Assembly (NCBI GenBank): GCA_031254075.1
Contig: JAIRVD010000051.1
Coordinates: forward strand, 1 to 11,684
DNA length: 11,684 nucleotides
Direction: 5' to 3'
DNA from: Clostridiales bacterium
GTDB lineage: Bacteria > Bacillota > Clostridia > Lachnospirales > WQUN01
Positions 1 to 6,975 of the stretch are shown here, piece after piece. Below the pieces are notes generated by a model. That model ran no database searches and was not told where the DNA came from. It was given only the letters and a program-made list of their open reading frames with translations. The position numbers and the translations under genes were made by a program. Numbering within the stretch: position 1 is the stretch's first letter; each line of letters opens with the position of its first letter.

Positions 1-1553
1 AGAACGGTGAAATGACTTGAGGGATATAATTTGCGAATGACTTTATGATGCAGAATGCTTAAATCCTGCGCTTCGTCGATTAGAATATGTTTTACGGTTT
101 TTTCGCCCGGTACGCGTCCGGTGAGGAGGTTGATATAGAAAAGCATAAGAGCGTCTTCAAAGAAAAATTTCTCCATATTCAACGCATTACGTGCGAAGGT
201 GAAAGAGAGATTGTATTCTTTTGCTTTTTTGCGCAGAATTTTTTCGTAAATTTTAAACGCACGCGGTAACGAACGGTTACGAATGTCTGCTATTGCTAAA
301 TTTTTTTCTTCTTCGAATTTTTGGCGAATTAATCCGTCGGAAAAATTGTCGTCGTGAACGGAATTAAAAATTTCGGTGATTTTTCGTTTATTAGATTTGA
401 AATAATCCGTGTAGCACCCGTTTACATATGAAAGAACGCGTTCCGTTTTTAATGCTAGCGTACCCGAAGCGGTGCGGTCTTCGTAGAGACTTTGCAAGCG
501 TGTGCCGTCGCAGATTTCATCTTTATAAAAAATAACGTCTTCGAATGTTGGCGACAGCGACGCAATTGAATTCTCCAAATCGTTTAAAAATTCCGCCGAG
601 AATTTTTTTTGAATCCACGCGCTGCGAATATCATTTTCGTTTTCATTTAAATGTTCAATCATTTCGTATTGCCCGTAAAACGCGCGTTTGCTTAACAGCG
701 CGTGAAAATCGAGCGTAAGAACATCCTCCTCGCCGAGTTCGGGAATGATTCCGGCGATGTACGAAGAAAAAATCGGGCTCGGCGAAAAAATTCGTACTTT
801 CGCCGAGTTTAACGAATTTCTGTGGCGGTAAAGCAAATACGCCAGTCGATGCAAGCCGACGGAAGTTTTTCCGCTGCCTGCGGGACCGTAAACCAAAACA
901 TCGCCCGCCTCGGAGCGAATCGCGCGGTTTTGGTCGGATTGAATCGTATTTATAATCGTTTTTATATGCGCTTCCGATGCTTTGGATAATTCGAAACGAA
1001 GGATGTCGTCTTCGATTGCGATGTCATTGTCAAATAAATATAACAGCTCGCCCTTTTCAATTTGATATTGCCGTTTCAGCGAAATTTCGCCCGAAATTAC
1101 CGTGCCGGTGTTCGGCACGGTAAACGATGCCGTACCCGTTCCGTAGTCGTAGTACAAACTTGAAATAGGCGCGCGCCAATCATACACATGAAAAATGCGC
1201 TCCTTATCGTCAAAAAACGAATGCCGCCCGATATAGATTTCCTCGATTTCGGATTCGCCGTTCTCGCAAAAATCAATTCGCGCAAAATAAGGAGACTCTG
1301 ACATTTTGGCGAGTTTTTTTATTTCTTCGCTTGCTTCAACGTACTGACGTTCGTGACGCGCTACTTCTTCCGCGAAAATTGTTAAATCTGCAACATCGTC
1401 AAAATCGCGTAAAACAATTCGCGCCTCACGCCACATTTCTTTGCGTACGTCAATTACGCCCGCACGTTTCGCCGCAAGCCCTTCACCCAAAATTTCCATT
1501 TTTGAAAATATATTTTCTTTCACAAATTGCAATTTTTCATTTTCATCTTTCAT
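1..1553 (-). CDS. helD: HelD-like UvrD/Rep-superfamily helicase, 5' part (gene runs off the left edge)
   Basis: Superfamily 1 ATPase of the HelD type, which in Firmicutes binds RNA polymerase and releases it from stalled complexes or DNA. 517 codons are visible without a stop, so the C-terminal part lies outside the window; relatives are usually about 700-775 residues. The first ~100 residues are charged and helical, as expected for the arm that enters the polymerase secondary channel. YIGR and DWRAPIS (residues 125-131) are typical of HelD, then comes Walker A GPAGSGKT (223-230) and Walker B LIDEAQD (DEAQD at 493-497). Start chosen at 1553 because GGAGGT lies five bases upstream. An in-frame ATG at 1568 (adds MSEVF) with GGAG six bases upstream is nearly as good. 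Divergent from the TraB-like gene. Family assignment is firm; the cellular role is from the family. Confidence 0.9.
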   Translation of the reverse strand, partial: MKDENEKLQFVKENIFSKMEILGEGLAAKRAGVIDVRKEMWREARIVLRDFDDVADLTIFAEEVARHERQYVEASEEIKKLAKMSESPYFARIDFCENGESEIEEIYIGRHSFFDDKERIFHVYDWRAPISSLYYDYGTGTASFTVPNTGTVISGEISLKRQYQIEKGELLYLFDNDIAIEDDILRFELSKASEAHIKTIINTIQSDQNRAIRSEAGDVLVYGPAGSGKTSVGLHRLAYLLYRHRNSLNSAKVRIFSPSPIFSSYIAGIIPELGEEDVLTLDFHALLSKRAFYGQYEMIEHLNENENDIRSAWIQKKFSAEFLNDLENSIASLSPTFEDVIFYKDEICDGTRLQSLYEDRTASGTLALKTERVLSYVNGCYTDYFKSNKRKITEIFNSVHDDNFSDGLIRQKFEEEKNLAIADIRNRSLPRAFKIYEKILRKKAKEYNLSFTFARNALNMEKFFFEDALMLFYINLLTGRVPGEKTVKHILIDEAQDLSILHHKVIRKLYPSSHFTV

Positions 1554-1568
1554 AAAGACCTCCGACAT

Positions 1569-1626
1569 GTTAAACTCCGACTAATATGACTTATTATCAA
1601 TAAAAAATCAATCAAAGGAGGTCGAA
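1569..1626. promoter_or_regulatory. Divergent intergenic region with probable promoters for helD and the TraB-like gene
   Basis: This 58-base AT-rich gap is the only place where promoters for the two outward-facing genes can lie, unless they sit inside the coding regions. On the plus strand TTAAAC (1570-1575) and TATTAT (1592-1597) are 16 bases apart and resemble a weak sigma-A promoter. The region also holds the plus-strand ribosome binding site AAAGGAGG and a small inverted repeat, TTATT-atc-AATAA. No convincing -35/-10 pair was found for helD. The motif match is loose and unproven. Confidence 0.3.
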
Positions 1627-2856
1627 ATGAAAAAAATATTTGCAATTCTTTTGGCAGTATTGGTAATGGCAACAAATGTGTTTGCATTTGAACAAACGCA
1701 AATGATTGACGGCGCGGAATTTGTTCCCGTGCGCGTTACGGCAGATTTGCTTGGCTGGGAGGTAGAATGGGACAGCGGGAATAAGATGGTTCTTTTAACC
1801 GACCCGAACGGCAACGGATTCATCGTTTTAGAATCCGCCGGGCAGAACATAGACGGCAGAATTTTTATCCCGATTGAGCTTGCCGAGTCGATATTTAATG
1901 CGGAAGTTCCCGTTGCGGAAGCGGAAACTTCCGCAATCGCGGAAGCGCCGCGACCGACAACACCGATACCCGCAAACGCAACCGGGCGCAATATTCACGG
2001 AATGATTACCCGTGTTTCGCATGGCGAAAATGTTGCGTACATAATCGGTTCGATGCACACGGGGCAACCGGATTGGTTTCCGTTGCATCCGGTTGTCGAG
2101 GACGCTATGGCACGCGCCGATGTTTTCGCGTTTGAAGTTGATATGAATGAGGTTGAAAATTTAAGTGATGAAACATTGGAAAGAATAATTGAAATTCAAA
2201 CGCTTCCGGACGGGCTTACATTGCAGGATATTTTGCCGCGAGACATATATGAAAATTTTGTTGAGAATTTTAAAACATATTCGGTTTTGGGGATTACTTA
2301 TGACATTGTTGCTGATTTAAAACCGATTACAATCATATTGCTGATGGATACAATAATGGAACCGTTTCTTGATACAGAGAGTGAACTCTCTGTTGATGGA
2401 TATGTGGCTGATTTTGCAAGAGAGCATGACAAGCCTATTGTCGGGCTTAATGAAGTTTTAAGAGAATTGGAAATTATTTATGATATGCCGCTGGAAACAC
2501 AAGCATTAATGCTTGCGGATTTTCCTAATTTCAGAACAATGCTAAATTCATATACAGATTCGTGGCTTCCGGAAGCTTACGCGACGCAGAACATTGCGGA
2601 AATTGCGGAAGTGCTGATTGCCGCCGATGCGATGGCTGAGGATGACCCTGTCTCGGAAATGTATAACAATAACCTAATGTATGTACGCGATAATATTTTC
2701 GCGGAAGAAATCGCACGTCTTCTTGTTGAAACGGAAGAACCGACAACGTTTTTCGTTACAATCGGACTGGCGCATATTATTGACGGTTACGGAATTGTAA
2801 TCGACCTTTTAGACGAAATGGGATTTGAAATTATTTCGCTTTGGGTTGATTTGTAA
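1627..2856 (+). CDS. Secreted TraB/GumN-family protein with N-terminal copper-amine-oxidase-N-like domain
   Basis: A 409-residue exported protein. Residues 1-20 form a signal peptide (MKKIFAILLA..., ending NVFA). Residues ~27-90 resemble the copper amine oxidase N-terminal-like domain common on clostridial surface proteins (FVPVRVTADLLGWEVEWD, then a second half DGRIFIPIELAES). An Ala/Glu/Pro-rich linker (~92-118) leads to a TraB/PrgY/GumN domain (~123-409), with GSMHTG at 141-146, conserved E170, the VRD segment near 353-355 and the C-terminal TIGLAHIIDGYG motif (378-389). Members include enterococcal pheromone-shutdown proteins and animal TIKI metalloproteases, so an extracytoplasmic peptidase-like role is possible but is inference; the substrate is unknown. 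AAAGGAGG precedes the ATG. The stop codon abuts the start of the recombinase gene. Confidence 0.85.
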   Translation: MKKIFAILLAVLVMATNVFAFEQTQMIDGAEFVPVRVTADLLGWEVEWDSGNKMVLLTDPNGNGFIVLESAGQNIDGRIFIPIELAESIFNAEVPVAEAETSAIAEAPRPTTPIPANATGRNIHGMITRVSHGENVAYIIGSMHTGQPDWFPLHPVVEDAMARADVFAFEVDMNEVENLSDETLERIIEIQTLPDGLTLQDILPRDIYENFVENFKTYSVLGITYDIVADLKPITIILLMDTIMEPFLDTESELSVDGYVADFAREHDKPIVGLNEVLRELEIIYDMPLETQALMLADFPNFRTMLNSYTDSWLPEAYATQNIAEIAEVLIAADAMAEDDPVSEMYNNNLMYVRDNIFAEEIARLLVETEEPTTFFVTIGLAHIIDGYGIVIDLLDEMGFEIISLWVDL

Positions 2857-3894
2857 ATGACCTATCACGACGAATTAAATTCACAAAACACGCTCAAACT
2901 GCGGCAGATGTTAAAGGAGCTTCCGCAGTTTGCGGCGGGTTATTTTCGTTCGCTGGGCGACCAAACAGCTTCGCTTACCCGTGTGGCATACGCATACGAT
3001 TTGCGAATTTTTTTTACGTTTTTATCGGAAGAAGTTTTCTTTATTCCCGTGCGCGAAATTTCCGAGGAACATATGGCAAAGGTTCAATCGGAGCAAATCG
3101 AGGAATTTATGGAATATCTTTCGTTTTACGTACCGATTGAAAATCCCGATAATCCGATTCAAAACGCCGCGCTCGGTAAATCACGAAAGCTTGCAGCCGT
3201 TCGCGGGATTTTTAAATATTTGTACAAAAAGAAATACATACCCGCGAATCCCGCAGAATTAATTTCGTTTCCGAAAATAAAGGACAAGGTAATCACAACG
3301 CTTGAGGTTGACGAAATCGCAAAGTTGCTTGACGAAGTAGACAGCGGCGAAAATTTGACGAAGCGGCAGAAGGTTTTTCACGAGCGCACGAAGCTTCGTG
3401 ACGCGGCGATTATTACTTTGCTTCTCGGCACCGGAATGCGTGTTTCAGAATGTGTCGGGCTTGACTTGCGCGACATCGACTTCGAAGTAAACGGCTTGCG
3501 CGTAATTCGTAAAGGCGGCGGCGAAATGATTTTGTATTTCGGCGACGAAGTGGAAGCCGCGTTGTCGGCGTATTTGGATGTTCGCGAAGAAATCGTCACC
3601 GTCGCAGGTCACGAAGACGCGTTGTTCCTTTCGTTGCAAAACCGCCGAATCACCGACCGCGCAATTCAAAATATGGTGAAAAAATACGCGTCGCTAATCA
3701 CGCAATTAAAAAATATTTCGCCGCATAAACTGCGCAGCACGTTCGGAACACAGCTTTATGCCGAAACAGGCGACATATACCTTGTCGCAAATGTTCTCGG
3801 ACATGCCGACGTCAATACCACGCGAAAGCATTACGCCAAAATGGACGACACTTATCGCCGTCGCGCCGCAAACGCCATTCGCTTGCGCGACTAA
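2857..3894 (+). CDS. XerC/XerD-like tyrosine recombinase
   Basis: A 345-residue site-specific DNA recombinase that cuts and rejoins DNA through a phosphotyrosine intermediate. The N-terminal SAM-like DNA-binding domain spans ~22-130 and the catalytic domain ~145-340. The full catalytic set is visible: R195 (GTGMRVSE), K219 (RKGGG), H290 and R293 (HKLRSTF), H316 (LGHADV) and nucleophile Y326 (HYAKMDD), so it should be active. A 15-20-residue charged insertion before the first catalytic Arg (GENLTKRQKVFHERTKL) differs from E. coli XerD. The ATG follows the TraB-like stop with no gap (TAA|ATG) and has no clear ribosome binding site of its own, implying translational coupling. No att-like repeats or phage genes flank it. 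It could be the chromosomal dimer-resolution recombinase or an extra Xer paralogue; the sequence does not decide. Confidence 0.88.
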   Translation: MTYHDELNSQNTLKLRQMLKELPQFAAGYFRSLGDQTASLTRVAYAYDLRIFFTFLSEEVFFIPVREISEEHMAKVQSEQIEEFMEYLSFYVPIENPDNPIQNAALGKSRKLAAVRGIFKYLYKKKYIPANPAELISFPKIKDKVITTLEVDEIAKLLDEVDSGENLTKRQKVFHERTKLRDAAIITLLLGTGMRVSECVGLDLRDIDFEVNGLRVIRKGGGEMILYFGDEVEAALSAYLDVREEIVTVAGHEDALFLSLQNRRITDRAIQNMVKKYASLITQLKNISPHKLRSTFGTQLYAETGDIYLVANVLGHADVNTTRKHYAKMDDTYRRRAANAIRLRD

Positions 3895-3903
3895 ACGTTG
3901 CTG

Positions 3904-3912
3904 TGTTATACT
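3904..3912 (+). promoter_or_regulatory. Extended -10 promoter for the S1-domain gene
   Basis: TGTTATACT is a good extended -10 element (TGn then TATACT). A poor -35, TTGCGC, lies 18 bases upstream inside the end of the recombinase gene. Transcription would start near 3919, leaving a leader of about 24 bases before the ATG at 3943. This suggests the S1 gene can be transcribed apart from the two genes upstream. Confidence 0.45.
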
Positions 3913-3942
3913 GCTGGAGAATTTTGCAATTCGGAGGTGCCC

Positions 3943-4386
3943 ATGTCAGAGGAAAATTCAATCAGCGGCGCAATTGTCGGTCAAATCTACACCGGCAAGG
4001 TACTTAAAATAAAACCCTTCGGCGCAATCGTTTCGTTACCGAACAGCGCGCCCGGGCTTGTCCATATATCCCAAATCGCAAACGGCTTCATTCAAAGCGT
4101 CAGCGATGTACTTAATATAGGCGACGAAGTAGATGTCCGCGTCGTCTCCAGCGACCCCGCTTCAGGCAAAATTTCACTCTCAATGAAAGACGTCCCCCAA
4201 CGCTTCGACCCATACGGTGACGAAGAATCCGAAGACGACGACTACTCCTATCACTACGCCCCCCCCGTCATAATCTCTGCCGCCGCCGCCGCTTCCTTCG
4301 AAGAAAAATTCAAATCATGGCAGAAACTATCCAACGAACGCATCGCGGGGATTAACAGGCGGAATAAGAGGAATAAGAGAAGATAA
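3943..4386 (+). CDS. Small S1-domain RNA-binding protein (YabR/YugI-like)
   Basis: A 147-residue cytoplasmic protein with one S1 OB-fold domain (~10-83: GQIYTGKVLKIKPFGAIVSL, GLVHISQI, GDEVDVRVVSSDPASGKISLSMK). After it come an acidic stretch (DEESEDDD, 93-100), an Ala run encoded by GCC repeats (113-117), a short helix (FEEKFKSWQKLSNERI) and a basic tail (NRRNKRNKRR). This layout resembles Bacillus YabR and YugI/CvfD, single-S1 proteins that bind ribosomes or mRNA. The ATG at 3943 is chosen because CGGAGGTG ends just before it; the frame stays open upstream to a possible start at 3898, but that lacks a ribosome binding site and would run through the promoter. It is convergent with the NTPase gene. 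The domain call is firm; the exact role is not known. Confidence 0.85.
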   Translation: MSEENSISGAIVGQIYTGKVLKIKPFGAIVSLPNSAPGLVHISQIANGFIQSVSDVLNIGDEVDVRVVSSDPASGKISLSMKDVPQRFDPYGDEESEDDDYSYHYAPPVIISAAAAASFEEKFKSWQKLSNERIAGINRRNKRNKRR

Positions 4387-4432
4387 ACAAGCAACATGCG
4401 TTGCGCGTGATTATATCCTTGAGCCACACAGT

Positions 4433-5359
4433 CTACTGCGTATCAAATTGAAGTATGATTTCTTCGGTAAAGGCATTTATTTTATCGAAATCAATTGCGT
4501 TGAAATAGATTTCTTCGATTTTGATGTGCTGTGTTCTTGATGTGTGAAGTAAAAAAACGGTATGGTCAAGTATTTTATTGAATAATTCATTGTTAATGTT
4601 GCGTTCGGTTACGAATGCGATTTTTTTTTGCGGCAGAAAGAGATATTCGATTTGCGTGGGTGCGAACGGGTCGCAGAAGCTTTCGGTGGAAATGCCGCGC
4701 ATGTTGGCTTCGTCGCGGAGTGCGGTTAAAGGGATATCGGTGTCGTGCATTATGCATTCCGCAAAGAATTTGTCGGCGAAACTTATCACACCGTCGGGTG
4801 TTACGGCAGTTAGAAAGAGTTTTCTATCAGAACCGGGGTTTTGTGAAGCTTCGCTACCGTCGAAAAACTCCAAACATTTTCGCGTTAAAACGGTTTTAGA
4901 AAAATTTTTTTCTGCCGAGTAGATATTTCCGACTGCGGCAAAATATCCGCGTGCTTTTTCCGATAATGATTTTTTTTGAATGATTAACGATTTAATTTCG
5001 TCGGTGTGCGGAATTATTTTTTTTTCGTCTGTGAATTGTGTGAAGTCGATGATTCTGTCGATGGCGGCGGGCAGTTCAGGGTCGCGGGCGTGGGGTGCTG
5101 TGGCGTCGATTATGCAGAAGCCGCGCTCCGGAGATGCCATTGCGTCGAGGCTTTCGGCATCGTTTGCACAGCGGAAGAGCTCGGTGGAAAATCCCGCTGT
5201 TTGAAATTCGGCGACAATTTTTTTTATAAACGTACTTTTTCCCGAACCGTTCGGGCCTTTCAGAAAAATCCTTTGTTTCGCGCGTTCGAGCGGCATTATA
5301 TTATCGAAAAAATTCACGAATCCGACGGGGGTGTTTACGCCCGCAAACATATTTTTCAT
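4433..5359 (-). CDS. P-loop NTPase of the PRK06851 type with a decayed second half
   Basis: A 308-residue cytoplasmic nucleotide-binding protein of unknown function. Walker A GPNGSGKST is at 35-43, and the likely Walker B-like strand FCIIDATAPH at 81-90. From memory it resembles the PRK06851 family, whose members have two similar P-loop halves and about 350-370 residues. The second half starts at ~182 (FLTAVTPDGVISFADKFF, compare FAGVNTPVGFVNFFDN at 5-20), but no P-loop follows; later parts still align (GFSTELFRC 56-64 with GISTESFCD 222-230). The frame opens with TTG at 5371, but ATG at 5359 is preferred because GGAG (5369-5366) lies six bases before it and an upstream start would place that site inside the gene. 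It is convergent with the S1 gene and divergent from dpaAB. Confidence 0.75.
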   Translation of the reverse strand: MKNMFAGVNTPVGFVNFFDNIMPLERAKQRIFLKGPNGSGKSTFIKKIVAEFQTAGFSTELFRCANDAESLDAMASPERGFCIIDATAPHARDPELPAAIDRIIDFTQFTDEKKIIPHTDEIKSLIIQKKSLSEKARGYFAAVGNIYSAEKNFSKTVLTRKCLEFFDGSEASQNPGSDRKLFLTAVTPDGVISFADKFFAECIMHDTDIPLTALRDEANMRGISTESFCDPFAPTQIEYLFLPQKKIAFVTERNINNELFNKILDHTVFLLHTSRTQHIKIEEIYFNAIDFDKINAFTEEIILQFDTQ

Positions 5360-5365
5360 CACAAT

Positions 5366-5369
5366 CTCC
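5366..5369 (-). promoter_or_regulatory. Ribosome binding site deciding the NTPase start
   Basis: GGAG followed by ATTGTG and ATG at 5359. It overlaps the TTG codon at 5371 that would give a four-residue longer protein, so it supports the ATG. Confidence 0.6.
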
Positions 5370-5450
5370 AATCGCGAAATGGTTTTACATAATATTCACG
5401 CGGCTGCCGCAATGACACAAATCGGCTTGTATCATTCGCAAGCATCACTG

Positions 5451-5459
5451 CATAACATG
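5451..5459 (+). promoter_or_regulatory. Possible sigma-K-like -10 element ahead of dpaA
   Basis: CATAACATG matches the sigma-K -10 pattern CATAnnnTA except for the last base. It sits 29 bases before the chosen dpaA start, so the leader would be about 20-25 bases and include the ribosome binding site. Dipicolinate synthase genes are under mother-cell sigma-K control in Bacillus, which is why this pattern was sought. The expected AC-type -35 is not clear (ATCA nearby), so the call is weak. Confidence 0.25.
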
Positions 5460-5473
5460 AAACATCATTGATT

Positions 5474-5482
5474 GGAGTGAGG
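5474..5482 (+). promoter_or_regulatory. Ribosome binding site deciding the dpaA TTG start
   Basis: GGAGTGAGG lies six bases before TTG at 5489. The longer frame from TTG at 5468 would contain this site and has no ribosome binding site of its own, so 5489 is the better start. Confidence 0.55.
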
Positions 5483-5488
5483 CTGCGA

Positions 5489-6247
5489 TTGAACGGAATC
5501 ATTTTAAAAGACGATGCGCGGTATGTTCATACCGAGAATTATTTGCGAAGCAAGGGTTATGTATTTGACGGCGAAGCGAGTTTGGATTTTATAATTTTTC
5601 CTTTTAAAGAGGGGATTGATGAAACCAAATACGACGATAAATTTTTCGCCGCGCTCGGCAAGGGTACGAAAATTTTTTCCGGAATAAGAAACGCGTATAT
5701 TACGAAAAAATGCGAGCGGCACGGGCTGGATTACCGAGCGCTGATGGAAGACAGGGGCGTTGCGATAAAGAACGCGGTTCCGACATCCGAGGGCGTGATA
5801 TCGTATTTAATCGCCAACCGCGACGAAACGATTGCGAACAGCCGAATTTTGGTAATCGGCTACGGAATTTGCGGACGTGATTTATGTAAGCGGCTTGCCG
5901 AACTCGGGGCGAAGGTTTCCGCGCTTGTGCGCAGCCGCGAAAAGGAATGCACGGCTTATTCGGCGGGAATCAAGCCCGTTTATTTAAGCGAACCGAAGGA
6001 ACATTTCGACGTAATTATCAACACCGCGCCCGCGCCGGTGCTTACCGACGAAATGCTTGAACGCACAAACGGCGCGTTGCTGATTGACATAGCGTCGGGA
6101 CCGTTCGGGTTCGACATTTCGCTTGCGCAAAAGCTGAACGAAAAATCCGCCCGCCTTCTCGGCATTCCGGGAAAATGCGCGGTAAAAACCGCCGGTAAAA
6201 TTTTAGCCGAATATATTCATGAAATATTAAATGGGGGATTGAGATGA
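5489..6247 (+). CDS. dpaA: Dipicolinate synthase subunit A
   Basis: Rossmann-fold dehydrogenase subunit (SpoVFA) that, with DpaB, oxidises the lysine-pathway dihydrodipicolinate intermediate to dipicolinic acid in the mother cell; the product is loaded into the forespore as Ca-DPA. Read from TTG at 5489 the protein has 252 residues. Family marks: KIFSGI (61-66), AVPTSEG (96-102), nucleotide-binding VIGYGICGRD (122-131), VIINTAP (175-181), IDIASGPFGFD (199-209) and PGKCAVKTAG (227-236). It is some 45 residues shorter than the 297-residue Bacillus protein, mostly by a compact N-terminal domain in which the usual IAVIGGD strand is reduced to IILKDD. It overlaps dpaB by four bases (ATGA). The in-frame TTG at 5468 would add seven residues. 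Confidence 0.9.
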   Translation: MNGIILKDDARYVHTENYLRSKGYVFDGEASLDFIIFPFKEGIDETKYDDKFFAALGKGTKIFSGIRNAYITKKCERHGLDYRALMEDRGVAIKNAVPTSEGVISYLIANRDETIANSRILVIGYGICGRDLCKRLAELGAKVSALVRSREKECTAYSAGIKPVYLSEPKEHFDVIINTAPAPVLTDEMLERTNGALLIDIASGPFGFDISLAQKLNEKSARLLGIPGKCAVKTAGKILAEYIHEILNGGLR

Positions 6248-6834
6248 CACTTGAAGGTAAAAAAATCGGATTTGGAATAACCTCGTCGTTTTGCACATTT
6301 ACGGAAATCATCGAACCGCTGAAAAAACTCAAGGCTCTCGGGGCAGATATCTACCCCATAATTTCCGCCAATGTCGCGCAATTCAAATCCTCGCGCCTGC
6401 ACGACCGCGACACCTTCCTTGCCGAAGTCCGCGAAATCTGCGGACGAAAAGAAGCCGAAAACATAATCGAAGCCGAAATCTTCGGACCCGGCAATCCGCT
6501 CGACATCATGGTAATTGCACCCGCAACCGGAAACACAATCGCAAAACTCGCAAACGGAATCTCAGACGGTGCAGTCCCGATGGCTGCCAAGGCAACCCTG
6601 CGCAACGGAAGCCCCATCGTCCTCGCCCTTTTCACAAACGACGCCCTCGGCGCAAACGGCGTAAACATCATGAAACTCTATAACACTAAAAACATCTTCT
6701 TCGTCCCCTTCGGACAAGACGACCCAATAAAAAAACCAACATCCATGTTGGCTGATTTAGATTTTCTCGAAGAAACAATAAATTGCGCATTAGATGGAAA
6801 ACAGATTCAACCTGCGCTGATTGGGTATAAATGA
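6244..6834 (+). CDS. dpaB: Dipicolinate synthase subunit B (flavoprotein)
   Basis: A 196-residue flavoprotein-fold subunit (SpoVFB), partner of DpaA in dipicolinic acid synthesis during sporulation. It shows the flavoprotein N-terminus KIGFGITSSFCTF (7-19), IAPATGNTIAKLANGI (91-106), SDGAVPMAAKATLR (107-120), and the family's C-terminal FVPFGQDDPIKKPTS (153-167). Length matches the roughly 200 residues of Bacillus SpoVFB, so it is complete. Its ATG overlaps the dpaA TGA, so the subunits are probably made in equal amounts. Unlike the Bacillus operon no asd-dapG-dapA genes follow; the next item is the palindromic repeat at 6865. The DNA of the middle of the gene is richer in C-ending codons than its neighbours. 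Confidence 0.92.
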   Translation: MTLEGKKIGFGITSSFCTFTEIIEPLKKLKALGADIYPIISANVAQFKSSRLHDRDTFLAEVREICGRKEAENIIEAEIFGPGNPLDIMVIAPATGNTIAKLANGISDGAVPMAAKATLRNGSPIVLALFTNDALGANGVNIMKLYNTKNIFFVPFGQDDPIKKPTSMLADLDFLEETINCALDGKQIQPALIGYK

Positions 6835-6864
6835 AAAAGGTTTTTAAAACATTTAAAATATTTC

Positions 6865-6964
6865 AGGCAACCCCCGAAAACTCGCTGAGACAAATTTCAA
6901 ACGTCGCGAACGCTTCAACGCGCGTTTGAAATTCGGACGAAGTGATGTTTTTCGGAGGTTGCCT
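6865..6964. repeat. 100-bp palindromic dispersed repeat, complete copy
   Basis: The unit begins AGGCAACCCCCGAAAA and ends TTTTCGGAGGTTGCCT: 16-base terminal inverted repeats with one mismatch, which becomes a G-U pair in RNA. Inside is a second 10-base inverted repeat, ATTTCAAACG (6893-6902) and CGTTTGAAAT (6923-6932), around a GC-rich core; between the arms lies a less paired internal loop. The minus strand of this unit matches 58 of 60 bases of the copy at the right end of the window. It lies between the convergent dpaB and Rpn-like genes, 11 bases beyond the latter's stop. No target-site duplication is evident and no T-run follows it on either strand, so it is not a classic terminator. Confidence 0.85.
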
Positions 6965-6975
6965 TTAGCTCTTGT

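Noticed and set aside
1608..1991. Long minus-strand open frame opposite the TraB-like gene.
   Set aside because: Antisense shadow of a clearly coding frame with signal peptide and domains; no ribosome binding site or recognisable protein.
4391..4404. Small hairpin GCAAC-atgc-GTTGC between the convergent S1 and NTPase genes, considered as a shared terminator.
   Set aside because: Only five base pairs and no T-run on either strand.
4621..5225. Runs of 8-9 A on the coding strand of the NTPase gene (4621-4629, 4970-4977, 5017-5025, 5218-5225), considered as phase-variation or slippage sites.
   Set aside because: Similar runs occur in helD and phoR and simply reflect consecutive AAA lysine codons; the frame is intact.
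6833..6931. A 32-codon frame (MKKVFKTFKIFQ...) whose ATG overlaps the dpaB stop as ATGA.
   Set aside because: Two thirds of it is read from the palindromic repeat and it ends inside that repeat; no ribosome binding site beyond chance. It may mark where a former downstream gene was interrupted, but that cannot be shown.
6865..6964. The palindrome as an integron attC site.
   Set aside because: The ends AGGCAAC/GTTGCCT do not fit the RYYYAAC/GTTRRRY core, and no integron integrase or cassette array is present.
6865..6964. The palindrome as a bidirectional intrinsic terminator between dpaB and the Rpn-like gene.
   Set aside because: No T-run follows the outer stem on either strand, and the second copy lies upstream of pstA, where a terminator would be harmful. 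Partial termination cannot be excluded.
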